In this document: positions 17,568 to 28,987 of the stretch, one piece after another | How the letters are laid out: every line of letters starts with the position of its first letter | Numbering within the stretch: position 1 is the first letter of the stretch | NCBI GenBank assembly: GCA_023259175.1 | Contig: JAHFQV010000010.1 | Span: 1-60,216 of the forward strand | DNA from: Oxalobacteraceae bacterium | Lineage (GTDB): Bacteria; Pseudomonadota; Gammaproteobacteria; Burkholderiales; Burkholderiaceae_D | Direction: 5' to 3' | DNA length: 60,216 bases | Position numbers and translations under genes: made by a program | Notes under the pieces: generated by a model | The model's input: only the letters and a program-made list of their open reading frames with translations | Told to the model about the DNA's origin: nothing | The model's database searches: none

Positions 17568-17854
17568 GTTATTGACCTTAAATGAGGGGCGAAGTAAATG
17601 CTAAATGCAAGATAGCCGAAAACGCGAGTGCTGGCTAACGACAATTTGCCGACATCAAGGCGGCATTGCGCCATTTAGTGGGATTCACTCGGGCAACTTG
17701 CAGTGGGTCTCAACTAATTCACTTTAAAGTTTTCTTCTCGGAAATCCTGATTTCAAAATAATCTTCCGAATGAATTTTATTTTTCTAAATAATATGTTGT
17801 TTTGCGATGCAAAAATAAGGCAAAATACTGTTTTACATTTTGCTTGCTTCTCTC

Positions 17855-18973
17855 ATGCCTTTTCTTATTCAAACCACCACGCGGCTTATTATTAAAGTCG
17901 GTTCCTCCCTAGTCACCAATGATGGTCGTGGTTTGGATCGTCATGCGATCGCCAATTGGGCGCGCCAAATAGCGCAATTGCGCGCCATGGGTAAAGAAAT
18001 CGTGTTGGTAAGTTCGGGGGCTATCGCGGAAGGGCGACAGCGCTTGGGATTTGAAAAACGGCCAACGGCGGTGCATGAGTTGCAAGCCTGCGCCGCGGTT
18101 GGGCAGATGGGCTTGGCGCAAATTTATGAGACTTGTTTTCGTGAACATGGTCTGGGAACCGCGCAGATTTTATTGACTCATGCCGATTTGGCCGATCGCG
18201 AACGTTACCTAAATGCGCGCTCAACCCTTACTACTTTGCTCGGCTTAGGTATCGTGCCCGTGATTAACGAGAACGATACGGTGGTGACGGATGAAATCAA
18301 ATTTGGCGATAACGACACTTTAGGCGCGCTAGTGGCCAATTTAGTAGAGGCGGATGCTTTGCTTATTTTGACCGATCAAAAAGGTCTCTACACCGCCGAT
18401 CCGCGTAAAAATTCGGACGCAAAATTCGTACACGAAGCGCTGGCCGGTGATCCGCAACTGGAAGAGATGGCTGGCGGCGCAGGTTCGAGCTTAGGCAGTG
18501 GCGGCATGTTGACGAAGATTTTGGCAGCCAAACGTGCGGCGCGCTCTGGAGCCCATACCTTTATCGCTTGGGGGAGGGAGCCAGACGTGCTGGTTCGACT
18601 GGTACAAGGCGAAAAAATCGGCACCCATTTGGTTTCTAGCCAAGCTGCATTGGCAGCCCGTAAGCAGTGGATGATGGATCACTTACAAACCTCCGGCCAC
18701 TTGGTACTCGATCCGGGCGCAGTTCGTAAATTATGCGCGGAAGGGAAGTCCTTATTGGCAATTGGTGTCTGTGCAGTCCAAGGCGAATTTAGTCGTGGTG
18801 CGGTTGTTAGTTGCCTCGATGAGTCGGGGCAATTGATCGCGAAAGGGCTCTGCAATTACAGCAGTGGCGATGCACGCCGCATCATGCGCCATCCCTCATC
18901 AGAAATCGAACAAATCTTGGGTTTTGTCGAGGAGTCGGAGTTGATACATCGCGACAATTTGGTCTTGGCCTAA
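17855..18973 (+). CDS. proB: Glutamate 5-kinase
   Basis: 372 residues from the ATG at 17855 (a TTG at 17840 is possible). N-terminal amino acid kinase domain with [11 protein letters not shown] and [17 protein letters not shown]-binding region INENDTVV...[12 protein letters not shown], and a C-terminal PUA domain (about 280-360). Catalyses the first step of proline synthesis. The obgE-proB order is common in betaproteobacteria; here the HTH-DUF805 gene lies between them on the opposite strand. Confidence 0.96.
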   Translation: MPFLIQTTTRLIIKVGSSLVTNDGRGLDRHAIANWARQIAQLRAMGKEIVLVSSGAIAEGRQRLGFEKRPTAVHELQACAAVGQMGLAQIYETCFREHGLGTAQILLTHADLADRERYLNARSTLTTLLGLGIVPVINENDTVVTDEIKFGDNDTLGALVANLVEADALLILTDQKGLYTADPRKNSDAKFVHEALAGDPQLEEMAGGAGSSLGSGGMLTKILAAKRAARSGAHTFIAWGREPDVLVRLVQGEKIGTHLVSSQAALAARKQWMMDHLQTSGHLVLDPGAVRKLCAEGKSLLAIGVCAVQGEFSRGAVVSCLDESGQLIAKGLCNYSSGDARRIMRHPSSEIEQILGFVEESELIHRDNLVLA

Positions 18974-20931
<1,958 letters not shown>

Positions 20932-20954
20932 GCGTTTCTTAGGCTTTTTCTTTG

Positions 20955-20986
20955 AGCGTTTGGGGGTGACCCCAAACGCTTTTTTC
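20955..20986 (+). terminator. Rho-independent terminator of the M4 protease gene
   Basis: AGCGTTTGGGG (20955-20965) pairs perfectly with CCCCAAACGCT (20970-20980), loop GTGA, then TTTTTTC. Reads in the plus direction only; the opposite side lacks a T-run. Confidence 0.9.
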
Positions 20987-20997
20987 ATTTGCTTGAA

Positions 20998-21921
20998 TTA
21001 GGCTTTGGGATTGATACGCACCAGAGTAGATTTGCCGAATAAACTCTCAACCAAATCGACCGCCAAAAGTGCTGTTTGGTTGCGTAAATCCAATGCTGGA
21101 TTGAGTTCAACGATGTCCAAAGAACCCAAGCGTCCGGTATCGGCAATCATCTCCATGCATAGCTGTGCTTCACGATAAGTCGGGCCGCCCAATACGGCTG
21201 TCCCCACGCCGGGCGCAATGTCAGGATCCAAGCAATCAAGATCGAAACTGACGTGAAGATGGGTGTTTTCATCCACGCCTTCCAAAGCTTTCAGCATCAC
21301 TGCGCGCATACCGTGTTCGTCAATATAGCGCATGTCAAAAACGGGGATGCCCATATCATGAATAAACTGACGTTCACCATCATCGACGCTACGAATCCCA
21401 ATCTGGCGAATTTCGTCCGGCAAAATGGCGGGCGTGTAACCCCCATAATGAATTAGTTGTTCAGGCCCGTACCCCATCAAACAGGCCACTGGCATGCCGT
21501 GAATATTACCGGTAGGGCTGATGCTTGATAGATTACTGTCGGCATGCGCGTCGAACCACAATACGCGCAATTTCTTACCATGATCTTTGCAATGTTTAGC
21601 GACCGCGCTAATGGAGCCGATGGCGAGGCAATGATCACCACCCATCATGATGGGTAAATTGCCCGCCTGTAGCGAACTTCGTACCTCATCATACACAGCT
21701 TGGTTCCAGTCAATCGCTTCATTCAAGTGACGTAGACCATTGACAGGTGCTTGCCATGGATTGGCGGGACCTTGCAAATTTCCGTGATCAATCACAGTCA
21801 AATCTCTCGCTTCCAGCGCTTGGCACAGACCCGCGACGCGTAATGCATCAGGCCCCATGCCCGCACCCTTGACGCTGGCACCAACATCCGTCGGTGCACC
21901 AATGAGTGAGATCGTTTTCAT
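20998..21921 (-). CDS. rocF: Arginase
   Basis: 307 residues, ureohydrolase fold. Manganese ligand motifs GGDHC, WFDAHAD and SFDLDCLDP are complete. It hydrolyses arginine to ornithine and urea in the cytoplasm. It is divergent from an Lrp-type regulator gene, a common arrangement for catabolic genes induced by their substrate. Converges with the M4 protease gene. Confidence 0.95.
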   Translation of the reverse strand: MKTISLIGAPTDVGASVKGAGMGPDALRVAGLCQALEARDLTVIDHGNLQGPANPWQAPVNGLRHLNEAIDWNQAVYDEVRSSLQAGNLPIMMGGDHCLAIGSISAVAKHCKDHGKKLRVLWFDAHADSNLSSISPTGNIHGMPVACLMGYGPEQLIHYGGYTPAILPDEIRQIGIRSVDDGERQFIHDMGIPVFDMRYIDEHGMRAVMLKALEGVDENTHLHVSFDLDCLDPDIAPGVGTAVLGGPTYREAQLCMEMIADTGRLGSLDIVELNPALDLRNQTALLAVDLVESLFGKSTLVRINPKA

Positions 21922-22069
21922 GATAGTTTTCCTTGTTTTGCAGTGCCTGTGGAAGTGCGCGAGAAATTATGTCAATAGTTACGTAAATAAGCGCGTAAAT
22001 AAGTGGGTGAATTATAGCCACAAAATTGTGCGTGTATATTGCGTATTACTGGCATATTCTGCTAAATTA

Positions 22070-22114
22070 AGAAATTAAATTTCATCATGGCGGTAAATTA
22101 TGAACTTAATTTCT
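22070..22114. promoter_or_regulatory. Inverted-repeat operator candidate between rocF and the Lrp-type gene
   Basis: AGAAATTAAATTTCAT (22070-22085) and ATGAACTTAATTTCT (22100-22114) are near-complementary arms of 15-16 bp separated by 14 bp. AT-rich dyads of this sort suit Lrp/AsnC regulators. Direct repeats of CGTAAATAAG at about 21973-21998 lie on the rocF side. Confidence 0.45.
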
Positions 22115-22144
22115 ATTTTGAGTCGATATGTAAACTGAGGGGTA

Positions 22145-22627
22145 ATGATGGATCACTTTGACTTAAATATTTTGCGCCATTTGCAAAAAGACGGGCGCAT
22201 GAGCAATGTGGATTTGTCGGAAAAAATTCACCTTTCGCCACCGCAAACTTTGCGACGGGTGCGCGCACTTGAGGAGAAAAAAATTATACGTGGCTACAGT
22301 GCCAGTGTCGCACCGGAAGCGATTGGTTTAGCCGTCACGGCCTTCGTTAACCTATCGCTAGATCGCGAACAGTTTCGTAATGTGCGTGAAGTTGAACGTA
22401 AAATCATGAGTTTTCCCGACGTGATTGAGTGTCATACGATATCGGGCGACTTCGACTATTTATTGAAGGTCGTCGCGACCGATTTAAAGAGCCTTTCGCA
22501 ATTCCTAACTGACAAATTGATGCAAGTCCCCGGCATTGATACCATGCGTTCCATGATCTGTTTGGAGGAGATTAAACCTAGCGCAGTGCTACCGATTCGA
22601 GAAAGTGAGCAGCGAGAAACGAAGTGA
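22145..22627 (+). CDS. Lrp/AsnC-family transcriptional regulator
   Basis: 160 residues. N-terminal winged helix (DLNILRHLQKDGRMSNVDLSEKIHLSPPQTLRRVRALE) and C-terminal RAM/AsnC effector domain (residues about 70-150, VIECHTISGDFDYLLKV). GAGGGG precedes a pair of ATGs at 22145 and 22148. Probably senses an amino acid, and by position regulates rocF and itself. Effector unknown. Confidence 0.92.
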   Translation: MMDHFDLNILRHLQKDGRMSNVDLSEKIHLSPPQTLRRVRALEEKKIIRGYSASVAPEAIGLAVTAFVNLSLDREQFRNVREVERKIMSFPDVIECHTISGDFDYLLKVVATDLKSLSQFLTDKLMQVPGIDTMRSMICLEEIKPSAVLPIRESEQRETK

Positions 22628-22936
22628 TTTTTACCCTATTACGGTCGTACTGCCTAAGTAGATCAGGCAAATCTTTGTCCTGAGACTCATCTCATTTCGA
22701 AGCAAATCAAGATGATCTCAAAGATTATTTGTGTGGTGTCACTAATCGGCGACAAATTCCTATTTGATTGTGCCGCTTTGATAATTTTTTCGCCTTCACA
22801 GGGTAGAATGCGAGAAATATACAGATTTGGGTTATGCAGCAATATCGTGAATTTGTTTTGTTGGTAATTTTATTGGTAATTTTATTGGCAAGTTAGTTTG
22901 TTAGTTTGCTTAAATTTAAATTGAGAGAGAAATCGC
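22628..22936. other. 309-bp intergenic region with imperfect hairpin and short tandem repeat
   Basis: Arms 22668-22692 and 22710-22731 (CAAAT...CTTTG...CATCT against its complement) form an imperfect hairpin but lack a T-run. TTGGTAATTTTA is repeated at 22861-22884 just before the beta-barrel gene. No gene seen. Confidence 0.4.
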
Positions 22937-23515
22937 ATGAAGAAAAATATCTTACTTATCGCCTTGGCCTTGAGCACGACTTTTGTTAGCGCATTCGCGA
23001 GCGCGCAGTCCGCCAATGAGTCCTATTTTGGTGCCGCGCTTGGTCGTACAAAATGGAATTTTGATTGCTCGGGTGCCGAACACTGTAGCACCGCCTCGGC
23101 GAGTTTCAAAATATTTGGCGGTTATAGCTTTAGCGAAAATCTGGCGATTGAAGGTAGCTACATCTATGTTAACGAAACCGATGCCAGCGATAGCGATCTC
23201 AAGGTCGCGCAAAATGCGCGTGGTGTCGATATCGCTGCGGTTTTTAAAACACCCGCAAAAAATAATTTCCTCGGTTTTGCTAAAGTTGGGGCGGCTTTCA
23301 TGAAGGGTGAAGCGGTCGCTGCCTCAGGCAATTTCAGTGCATCGGCAACGCAATATTCGACCCAACCACTGTTAGGATTTGGGGTGCTCTATCAACTCGA
23401 CAAAAAGATGTCCTTGCGTGCAGAGATTGACAGTCGCCGTGTAAAAGTTACCGGATTTGCTGGCACAACCTCACGCGTCATGAATTACTCATTTGGATTC
23501 CAGTCAGAATTCTAA
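22937..23515 (+). CDS. Outer-membrane beta-barrel protein
   Basis: 192 residues. Signal peptide ending in SAFASA at about residue 23, then alternating amphipathic strands (YFGAALGRTKWNF, SFKIFGGYSFSENLAIEGSYIYV, LGFGVLYQLDKKMSLRAEID) and a terminal Phe (FQSEF) recognised by the Bam machinery. Resembles the OmpA/OmpX-like 8-strand group. There are two cysteines (FDCSGAEHC) in an early loop. AGAGAGAAA precedes the start. Function unknown. Confidence 0.85.
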   Translation: MKKNILLIALALSTTFVSAFASAQSANESYFGAALGRTKWNFDCSGAEHCSTASASFKIFGGYSFSENLAIEGSYIYVNETDASDSDLKVAQNARGVDIAAVFKTPAKNNFLGFAKVGAAFMKGEAVAASGNFSASATQYSTQPLLGFGVLYQLDKKMSLRAEIDSRRVKVTGFAGTTSRVMNYSFGFQSEF

Positions 23516-23612
23516 GACAGAGCAAGTGGCCTTAGTAAGATCGCAAACGAAGGCCACGCTGGCGCTAAAAAGTACTTGGCTTTAAAGCTTCGCTATTGTT
23601 TTCGGAGATCTT

Positions 23613-23915
23613 ATGACGATCACACCTGAAGTCCTGCAAGTACTAATGAAGGAAGTCGAAAACGAAGACCCGATTGATTTTGGCGACCTGCCATTTCAAG
23701 AAGATGCGCTACGGTTATTGGTGGCCAATCATCTTTGCGAAATGGCAGAGAAGCTAGAAAATTTTAGTGTCGAGGATAGACAAATCACCTTAATGGCCGT
23801 CGCAGCGAAACTAGTCCTAGAAAACCTCGTATTGCACGTCCAATTATTACGCCAACACGGCATCCCACTGAGCCAAGATGTCGCAAGCTTGCTCAGACGC
23901 TTGGGTAAAGAATAG
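23613..23915 (+). CDS. Unrecognised small helical protein
   Basis: 100 residues, predicted almost entirely helical, acidic at the N-terminus, no signal peptide or membrane segment. GGAG at about 23603 gives a good ribosome site for the ATG. I do not recognise a family. It converges with the 131-residue gene at 23946-24341, leaving 30 bp between them. Confidence 0.65.
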   Translation: MTITPEVLQVLMKEVENEDPIDFGDLPFQEDALRLLVANHLCEMAEKLENFSVEDRQITLMAVAAKLVLENLVLHVQLLRQHGIPLSQDVASLLRRLGKE

Positions 23916-23945
23916 GACAAGAGACTGGCGCAGTGAGTGTAAGGA

Positions 23946-24341
23946 TTATTGGCCAATAAGGTGTTTTATTGCCGCCTCTATCGATAGCGCAGTGTCTGGA
24001 TTTTTGTGCATATTGGTTTCGACATAATCCAACATTTCCGAAAACTGCGGGTCATTTGCGATTTCACTGCCGAATTCATTAAGCAGCGTTAATTCAAGAA
24101 AAATTCGAAATATTTTTTTAGTGCGTTGGGGATCATTCTTGTCTATTGCCTTCGCACGTTCGACGGTACGTCGGCCAATTTCGTTTTGATCAAGTGTCGA
24201 ATCGAAGTCTTCTGCCTTCGGTGTGGCAAACGCTTTTTTGGGTTTTGCGGAGCGAGCACCTTGTTGTGTCGATTCAAGTTGGAATCGCAAAATTTCCGCT
24301 AATTTTTGTGGTCCCTTGATTTCGCTCATTTCGCCGCTCAC
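23946..24341 (-). CDS. Unrecognised small protein, third gene of the TPR cluster
   Basis: 131 residues from a GTG with AGGG upstream; an ATG at 24329 is the alternative. The first half is basic and low in hydrophobics, the second half (RIFLELTLLNEFGSEIA onward) is helical. It follows the TPR gene by 24 bp and is probably co-transcribed with both TPR genes. No family recognised; a chaperone or partner of the TPR proteins is one possibility. Confidence 0.6.
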   Translation of the reverse strand: MSGEMSEIKGPQKLAEILRFQLESTQQGARSAKPKKAFATPKAEDFDSTLDQNEIGRRTVERAKAIDKNDPQRTKKIFRIFLELTLLNEFGSEIANDPQFSEMLDYVETNMHKNPDTALSIEAAIKHLIGQ

Positions 24342-24365
24342 TTATCCCTATTCGCGCTCAGGTTC

Positions 24366-24977
24366 TTAATGCAAAGTACCGAGTTGCTGATAATTGCTCA
24401 ACAAGACATGTGAACCGGTTTCTTCGACTATTTCCTCAGCGACTGTGTTTTCGCTGCTTGCTTCATTGGTCGTAGATGGCTCCGTCGCTTCCTGCAGTGC
24501 ATTGATATTGCCTAGCACTCGTTGTATATCTAGATTAAGTGGAATGTTCTCGGTGTTGTTGATGATGCCTTGCTCAAAACATTCCTTTGCTTTTGCATGC
24601 TCACTGGTAATCAGATTTGCGAATCCTTCGGCAAATAGTCGCAATGAGTTATCGTTCGATAATTTCAGCAATGGCTCCCAAGTCAGTAGTGCCATTGCTG
24701 TTCTTTCTGAGGTCAATAACATGAGTCCGAATTGAAAGCGCGCAATGGCGAGTTCAGGATTGAGCAATAATGTTTGCGCGTAGCAGGCTTCTGCTTTGGC
24801 TAGCTCACCGATCTCCATATATTCAGCGGCCATCAAGAAATGGGGGATAGGGGAACTCGGCTCCATTTTTGCCGCAGACATAAATAAGTCTAAGGCAGTT
24901 TGCGTGTCATTTTTTTGACTCGCTTCAAGCGCGAGCTTCATTGCCGTTTCATATGTCTCAGTATCTTGAGCTTGCAT
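24366..24977 (-). CDS. Tetratricopeptide-repeat protein
   Basis: 203 residues from the ATG at 24977, chosen because GGAG lies 9 bases upstream; longer in-frame starts reach 25061. About four TPR-like helix pairs in residues 15-160 (ALDLFMSAAKMEPSSPIPHFLMAAEYMEIGELAKAEACYAQ is the clearest run in two parts). The C-terminal 40 residues are acidic and Ser/Thr/Glu-rich. Second gene of a minus-strand trio beside the flagellar-like locus. Confidence 0.75.
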   Translation of the reverse strand: MQAQDTETYETAMKLALEASQKNDTQTALDLFMSAAKMEPSSPIPHFLMAAEYMEIGELAKAEACYAQTLLLNPELAIARFQFGLMLLTSERTAMALLTWEPLLKLSNDNSLRLFAEGFANLITSEHAKAKECFEQGIINNTENIPLNLDIQRVLGNINALQEATEPSTTNEASSENTVAEEIVEETGSHVLLSNYQQLGTLH

Positions 24978-25088
24978 TTGGATCTGCTCCAATAAAAAAT
25001 TACTTAGTCGACCGAGGGGAAAATGCTCGAAGTATCGCCTAAAATTTGAGAGAAAAGGCAAGCGCGAACTTGCCCATTGTACGCCTAA

Positions 25089-26258
25089 TCAATGTGTTTG
25101 CGATGTAGGCTTGGTTTTAGCTTGGCGACTTAAGAATGATCGTAAGTGATCGATCAAAGGTGGGCTACCGTCGCTAGGGCTGCGTTCCAGTGCGCGTGAA
25201 ATGAGCATCGTTGAAGCGTCTTCACGCCCATTCAGTTTTAAAAGGAAAGCTTTGGCATAAATCGCTCCAAAATTGGCCTTATTGAGTTTGTCCGCGATTG
25301 CAATCGCGGCCTTCGCTTCTTCTAGTCTATTTAAATGCACCAAAGCGGAGGCGAGTCCTCCATGGGACTCGGCGAAATTTCGGTCGATTTCAACAGCCCT
25401 TCGGAAACTTTTCTCTGCGCCGATAAAATCAGAGGAGGACAGCAAAGTCCAGCCTAAGGCGATCACAGTTCCGGCGTGTTCCGGCATCTTGCGTGTTGCT
25501 TCACTTAAGGCAGAAATCGCCTCATTTTTATGATCATCGTAAAGATAGGCGAGGCCTTGCCCTAGCCAAGCGCGGCCAGAATTTTTAGGGTCGGGAGTCG
25601 CTTTTGCAAAATAAAGATGGGCCTGGTCGATCTCGTTTTCTTCTAGGGCCAAAGAGCCCAGCACCGTATTGGCGCTGACATTATCGGGGTCTTCTTTAAG
25701 CACATCCTCCGCAAACTTTCGCGCATCGTCGGATAAATTTGAATCGAAGGCAAGCATGCACATATAGGCACGACTCTCGAGACTCCCATTACTCGTAATG
25801 ATCCAATTCTTACAGGCGTCCGTTGCGCCTTCCATTTGAAATAAATGATGCCTGCAATAGGCCAAATACTTCCATTGATTCGCTTCGCAAAAACCAAGGT
25901 CGTGCGCAGCATTCAAATGTTCTAGCGACCGTTCGAATTGACTTTGGTAAAAGAGTGCGAGTGCAAAATTATGGTGAAGAACAGGATCATTTTCACCGTG
26001 CTCCAAGAGGGTTTCGTAGACTTTTTCAGCCTCCGCATAACGGCTTTGTCCTAGAAAAAGATCGGCCAATCGCACTTGTATTTTTAGATTGAATGCGGCA
26101 TGTGTTTGTACTTGCTGCAAACACGAAAGTGCATCTTCAAAGCGCAAATCTTCCACGTAAAGATCTGCTAAATCAATCGCTAAGTTGATATTGCTGGGGT
26201 CTATTTTAATAAATGATTCGAATCGCTGAATCTTCATTTGAAGTTCTTGGGAGGACAT
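25089..26258 (-). CDS. Large tetratricopeptide-repeat protein
   Basis: About 389 residues from the ATG at 26258 (26279 is an alternative without a ribosome site). TPR motifs cover nearly the whole chain, for example the helix pairs around residues 35-70, 75-110, 185-215, 250-290 and 290-325 with the A-x-x-x-Y/F/A pattern. No signal peptide, so probably a cytoplasmic scaffold. It is the first gene of the minus-strand trio, divergent from fliQ with a 490-bp gap. A functional link to the flagellar-like genes is only suggested by position. Confidence 0.75.
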   Translation of the reverse strand: MSSQELQMKIQRFESFIKIDPSNINLAIDLADLYVEDLRFEDALSCLQQVQTHAAFNLKIQVRLADLFLGQSRYAEAEKVYETLLEHGENDPVLHHNFALALFYQSQFERSLEHLNAAHDLGFCEANQWKYLAYCRHHLFQMEGATDACKNWIITSNGSLESRAYMCMLAFDSNLSDDARKFAEDVLKEDPDNVSANTVLGSLALEENEIDQAHLYFAKATPDPKNSGRAWLGQGLAYLYDDHKNEAISALSEATRKMPEHAGTVIALGWTLLSSSDFIGAEKSFRRAVEIDRNFAESHGGLASALVHLNRLEEAKAAIAIADKLNKANFGAIYAKAFLLKLNGREDASTMLISRALERSPSDGSPPLIDHLRSFLSRQAKTKPTSQTH

Positions 26259-26770
26259 TGATGCAAATTCCGAAAGCATGAAAAATCAACATTCTACGCA
26301 AATCGTGTTGAAGTAGCTATTCTTTTAAAATGATGTCTGTTTACAAACTTTAATTTGATACGATGGCGATTACTACAAGCAGTGAAATGATATCCCTGAG
26401 TACGCGAATTTGCCGATTCTATTGTCGTGAAAGAGTTTGGCTGGCAGTCGACTTTTTTGTTGGCGCCGCTCCGATGGCTTAACTCGAAAGACGATAATTC
26501 ATTTGAAAGCCGCGGGAGGGGTGCCATTTTATCGATTAACAGTGAGGCATGACTAGATACCTATTATTTAAGTTTGGGTGACATGTTAAAAAATGTCAAA
26601 GAAACGTGAAACTTGTTATATAATCCCCGAACTTTATTGCATTTTAAACATTCCATAAGGCAATTTTTCCATAAAAAACAAAGCGTTGCGAAGTTTTGAA
26701 TTGAAAAAACCTAGTTTGAAGAGCCAATATATTCCGGTTTTTTGCAGTATTGAACGACATAGGTGTGCAC
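26259..26770. promoter_or_regulatory. Divergent control region between the TPR genes and fliQ, with -10 box and operator-like dyad
   Basis: On the plus strand TATAAT is at 26619-26624, about 147 bases before fliQ. The -35 region (around 26596) is poor, but it overlaps a dyad, TGACAT-N8-ATGTCA at 26579-26598, that could bind an activator or repressor. I see no sigma-54 motif and no good sigma-28 promoter for the operon. On the minus strand TAAAGTTT near 26345 resembles the sigma-28 -35 half only. Confidence 0.45.
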
Positions 26771-27037
26771 ATGCATTCGGATTTTGCTCTGAATTTGATG
26801 TCCGATTTGTTTTGGACAGGGTTGTTGATTTGCCTACCCGTATTGGGTTTGACGATGTTGGTGGGCTTGATGATTAGCGTTTTTCAGGTGGTAACACAAA
26901 TTCAAGAGATGTCGCTTACATTCGTTCCAAAATTGATCACGGCAGCCATTACCTTGGTGGTCGCTGGGCCTTGGATGTTACGGAAGTTGACTCAGTTCAC
27001 GATTAAGTTGTGGGTCAATATTCCGGCGATGTTTTAG
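26771..27037 (+). CDS. fliQ: Flagellar export apparatus protein FliQ
   Basis: 88 residues from the ATG at 26771 (AGGTG 5 bases upstream; an in-frame TTG at 26750 is less likely). Two membrane helices, LICLPVLGLTMLVGLMISVFQ and LITAAITLVVAGPWMLRKL (each about 20 residues), flank the conserved QIQEMSLTFVPK loop. Part of the FliPQR gate of the type III export channel. First gene of the flagellar-like locus; 10 bp before fliR. Confidence 0.93.
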   Translation: MHSDFALNLMSDLFWTGLLICLPVLGLTMLVGLMISVFQVVTQIQEMSLTFVPKLITAAITLVVAGPWMLRKLTQFTIKLWVNIPAMF

Positions 27038-27047
27038 GAGGGCATGG

Positions 27048-27896
27048 GTGAATTACGGTTTGGCATTGATGCAATGGAGTGATAATGCTTGGGTGATGAG
27101 CGTGTATTTTTTGACGCTGCGCCTAGGAGCAATGCTGCTGCTGACACCGATTTTGTATGCCGGTAGCATGCCCGCGTCCGTGCGGACTTTTTTAATTTTG
27201 AGCTTATGTATTGCGATTTCTGCTGGGATTCTTCCATCGGATATCCCTGTGCTGGGTTTGGCACCGGGCGCGGGTGCCTTGATCGTGGCTAGTTTGCGGG
27301 AACTGATGCTGGGTGCCAGCTTTGCCTTGGGTATTTTGCTTGCTTTTGCAGCGATTTCGGTGGCGGGGCGGCTTTTGGATGTGCAGATTGGTTTTGGTAT
27401 GGCGCAGGTGTTTGACCCTTTGACACGCCGACAACTACCTTTGTTGACCTCGGCCTTTAATCAGTTGGGAATAATTTTATTTTTTCTTATTAACGCACAC
27501 CATACTTTGCTACGTGCTTTGGCTTTAAGTGTGGAAAAGTTCCCTTTGGGACGGGCGTGGGATATGGCTGATTTGGTGCTGCCAGTGGTGAGGCAAGTGG
27601 GCGGACTATTTAGCTTTGGCTTCGCATTGGCTTCGCCGGTAGTGTTTTGCGTGTTGTTGGTTGAGTTGGCCTTAGGCGTGGTATCACGAAATTTACCGCA
27701 GATGAATATGTTTGTAATGGGTGTTCCAGTGAAAATTGTCGTTGGCTTATTCGCCTTATCACTCTGGTTTTTGGCCGTGGGGGATGTCATGACGCGTATT
27801 CATGGCTCAATTTTCCAAACTTGGGATTGGATGTTGTCCGGCCCTGTCAATGCCACGCATACTAGCGTGAGCGCCGCAGGAGATGTGTATGTCTGA
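27048..27896 (+). CDS. fliR: Flagellar export apparatus protein FliR
   Basis: 282 residues from a GTG with AGGAGG directly upstream, at the fliQ stop. Several membrane helices; conserved FliR segments include PLTRRQLPLLTSAFNQLG-like and the LALGVVSRNLPQMNMF stretch. One copy joins FliP and FliQ in the export gate. Its 3' end overlaps flhB by 8 bases. Confidence 0.95.
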   Translation: MNYGLALMQWSDNAWVMSVYFLTLRLGAMLLLTPILYAGSMPASVRTFLILSLCIAISAGILPSDIPVLGLAPGAGALIVASLRELMLGASFALGILLAFAAISVAGRLLDVQIGFGMAQVFDPLTRRQLPLLTSAFNQLGIILFFLINAHHTLLRALALSVEKFPLGRAWDMADLVLPVVRQVGGLFSFGFALASPVVFCVLLVELALGVVSRNLPQMNMFVMGVPVKIVVGLFALSLWFLAVGDVMTRIHGSIFQTWDWMLSGPVNATHTSVSAAGDVYV

Positions 27897-28977
27897 ACAA
27901 GACCTCGATAGAAACGAAGAGGCGACGCCTTATAAATTGCAGAAGGCTAGAGAAAAAGGCCAAGTTGCTAAGAGCTCGGATGCTGTATCGGTGATTGTAT
28001 TCTTAGTTGCGCTGGTTTTCTTGTACTGGCGTGGCCTAGATGGTTTGCGGCATCTGTTTCAAGTCGATTTGGCCTTGATAGGACAACTCGGACGTTCCGA
28101 AATGGGGAGTGCCGGTTTGTGGTTTTTACTTCAGCAAATCGTGCAGGGTGGTGTGATGATGTTGCTGCCGTTTTTGTTGGCAATTATGCTGGCCGCGATC
28201 ATCGCAAACATGATGCAGACCGGGCCGATATTTTCGTTTGATCCAATATCGATGGACTTTACTCGGCTAAATCCGATGAATGGAATCAAAAAAGTTTTTT
28301 CTATGCGTAGCTTGTTTGATGCGGCAAGGATCTGTCTAAAGCTAGTTCTATTGACCCTGGTTACCTACCTTGCCTTGAAATCCTTGACCTCACAGTTTTT
28401 CAAGATTGCTGCTTTTTCGCCTTTGCAGGCGATGACGATGTTGGTCGATGATGTGGTTTCGATTGGTTTTAAAATGGCCTTGATGCTGATTATATTGGCG
28501 GCTGTCGATGTGATCTATACGCAGCGTGAATTCGCCAAGAAGATGCGCATGAGTAAGCGCGATGTTAAAGATGAGTCGAAAAATCGTGATGGTGACCCAC
28601 GCATACGTTCTCGTTTGCGCGAGTTGCGGCGCGAAATGTTAAAGCGAAGTTTAGCCGCTGCCAAGACTAAAGAAGCCGATGTGGTAATTACGAATCCTAC
28701 CCACATCGCTGTCGCTTTACGTTACGAACACGGGAAAATGGACTCGCCCTTGTTGTTGGCGAAAGGTGCTGGGTCTTTGGCGGCCGCGATGCGTAAGATA
28801 GCCGCGCGTCACGCAATACCTGTTGTCCAAAACCGTAGTTTGGCGCGGCGTATTTTTCATGATGTCGATTTCGACCAACATATTCCTACGCATCTTTTTG
28901 CAGATGTGGCTCGAATTATGATTTGGGTTTTGGCTATGCGTAAACAAAATCAGACAGCCTTGCGGACAGAAGTGTGA
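27889..28977 (+). CDS. flhB: Flagellar export switch protein FlhB
   Basis: 362 residues from the ATG at 27889 (AGGAG 6 bases before; an ATG at 27883 is weaker). N-terminal membrane domain of four helices, then the cytoplasmic domain with the autocleavage motif NPTH at 269-272, the same numbering as in enteric FlhB. Cleavage switches secretion from rod/hook to late substrates in flagella. Retention of NPTH suggests substrate switching still operates here. Confidence 0.97.
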   Translation: MSEQDLDRNEEATPYKLQKAREKGQVAKSSDAVSVIVFLVALVFLYWRGLDGLRHLFQVDLALIGQLGRSEMGSAGLWFLLQQIVQGGVMMLLPFLLAIMLAAIIANMMQTGPIFSFDPISMDFTRLNPMNGIKKVFSMRSLFDAARICLKLVLLTLVTYLALKSLTSQFFKIAAFSPLQAMTMLVDDVVSIGFKMALMLIILAAVDVIYTQREFAKKMRMSKRDVKDESKNRDGDPRIRSRLRELRREMLKRSLAAAKTKEADVVITNPTHIAVALRYEHGKMDSPLLLAKGAGSLAAAMRKIAARHAIPVVQNRSLARRIFHDVDFDQHIPTHLFADVARIMIWVLAMRKQNQTALRTEV

Positions 28978-28987
28978 AAGATGAAGA

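Noticed and set aside
26330-26360. TAAAGTTT on the minus strand as a sigma-28 promoter for the TPR genes
   Set aside because: The -10 half (GCCGATAA) is absent at the required spacing.
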